Source: Pseudomonadota bacterium (GTDB lineage Bacteria > Pseudomonadota > Gammaproteobacteria > Burkholderiales > Burkholderiaceae_C). From it: a stretch of DNA of 5,747 nucleotides. The notes under the pieces are model-generated. The model was not told the DNA's origin. It searched no databases and worked only from the letters and a program-made list of their open reading frames with translations. The DNA is taken from positions 1 to 5,747 of the forward strand of contig JAFAGF010000249.1 in NCBI GenBank assembly GCA_023422975.1, in the 5' to 3' direction. Positions 5,710 to 5,747 of the stretch are shown piece after piece. The translations under genes were made by a program, and so were the position numbers. Each line of letters begins with the position of its first letter. Positions within the stretch are counted from its first letter, which is position 1.

Positions 5710-5747
5710 ATGAACGACGTGCTGTCCCCCTCTTCCTCTACCCCTTC
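5710..5747 (+). CDS. Start of an unidentified gene, cut by the window edge
   Basis: An ATG at 5710 opens a frame beginning MNDVLSPSSSTP that has no stop before the window ends. AAGG lies about 11 bases upstream and the diguanylate cyclase stop is 14 bp before it, a spacing typical of an operon partner. Twelve codons rich in Ser and Pro are too few to identify a product. The nearer ATG at 5704 region gives only a short frame ending at once, so 5710 is the better start. Confidence 0.45.
   Translation, partial: MNDVLSPSSSTP

Overview
The window looks like ordinary chromosome from a betaproteobacterium of the order Burkholderiales, most likely family Comamonadaceae. The reasons are moderately high GC coding sequence, a DUF2189 membrane protein and a small KRQREL-type protein of kinds I associate with this group, and an intergenic inverted repeat with AGCGCTAGCAGCTACTATTTTT-like arms that I recall as common in Comamonadaceae genomes. 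The family assignment is inference from pattern memory; no search was run. I see no phage, insertion sequence, CRISPR, tRNA or rRNA signal.

Left part, all on the minus strand. From right to left these are a BON-domain outer-membrane lipoprotein (2482-2976) ending in a strong UUCG-loop terminator (2419-2450), then cystathionine beta-lyase (1140-2381). Next is a nested inverted repeat (1038-1130) that can act as the lyase terminator. It is followed by a six-segment DUF2189 membrane protein (100-924), and finally the first 18 codons of a small lysine/arginine-rich conserved protein starting at TTG (1-56), which runs off the left edge. The last two genes are 43 bp apart with no terminator between them and are probably co-transcribed.

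Right part, all on the plus strand. A SulP-family anion transporter with a C-terminal STAS domain (3164-4831) is divergent from the BON lipoprotein across a 187-bp region that carries several short palindromes. Sixty bp after it comes a compact GGDEF diguanylate cyclase with intact catalytic and inhibitory sites (4892-5695). Fourteen bp later a further reading frame begins (5710) and leaves the window. These three genes are closely spaced and have no visible terminator between them, so they may form one transcript.

Functionally the window combines a housekeeping amino-acid enzyme (methionine biosynthesis), envelope-maintenance genes and a signalling/transport pair. I found no convincing undescribed multi-gene system. 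The most useful second looks are the overlooked TTG-start gene at the left edge, the apparently leaderless or promoter-poor arrangement of the lyase gene, the nested repeat, the palindrome-rich divergent promoter, and the SulP-STAS/GGDEF pairing.
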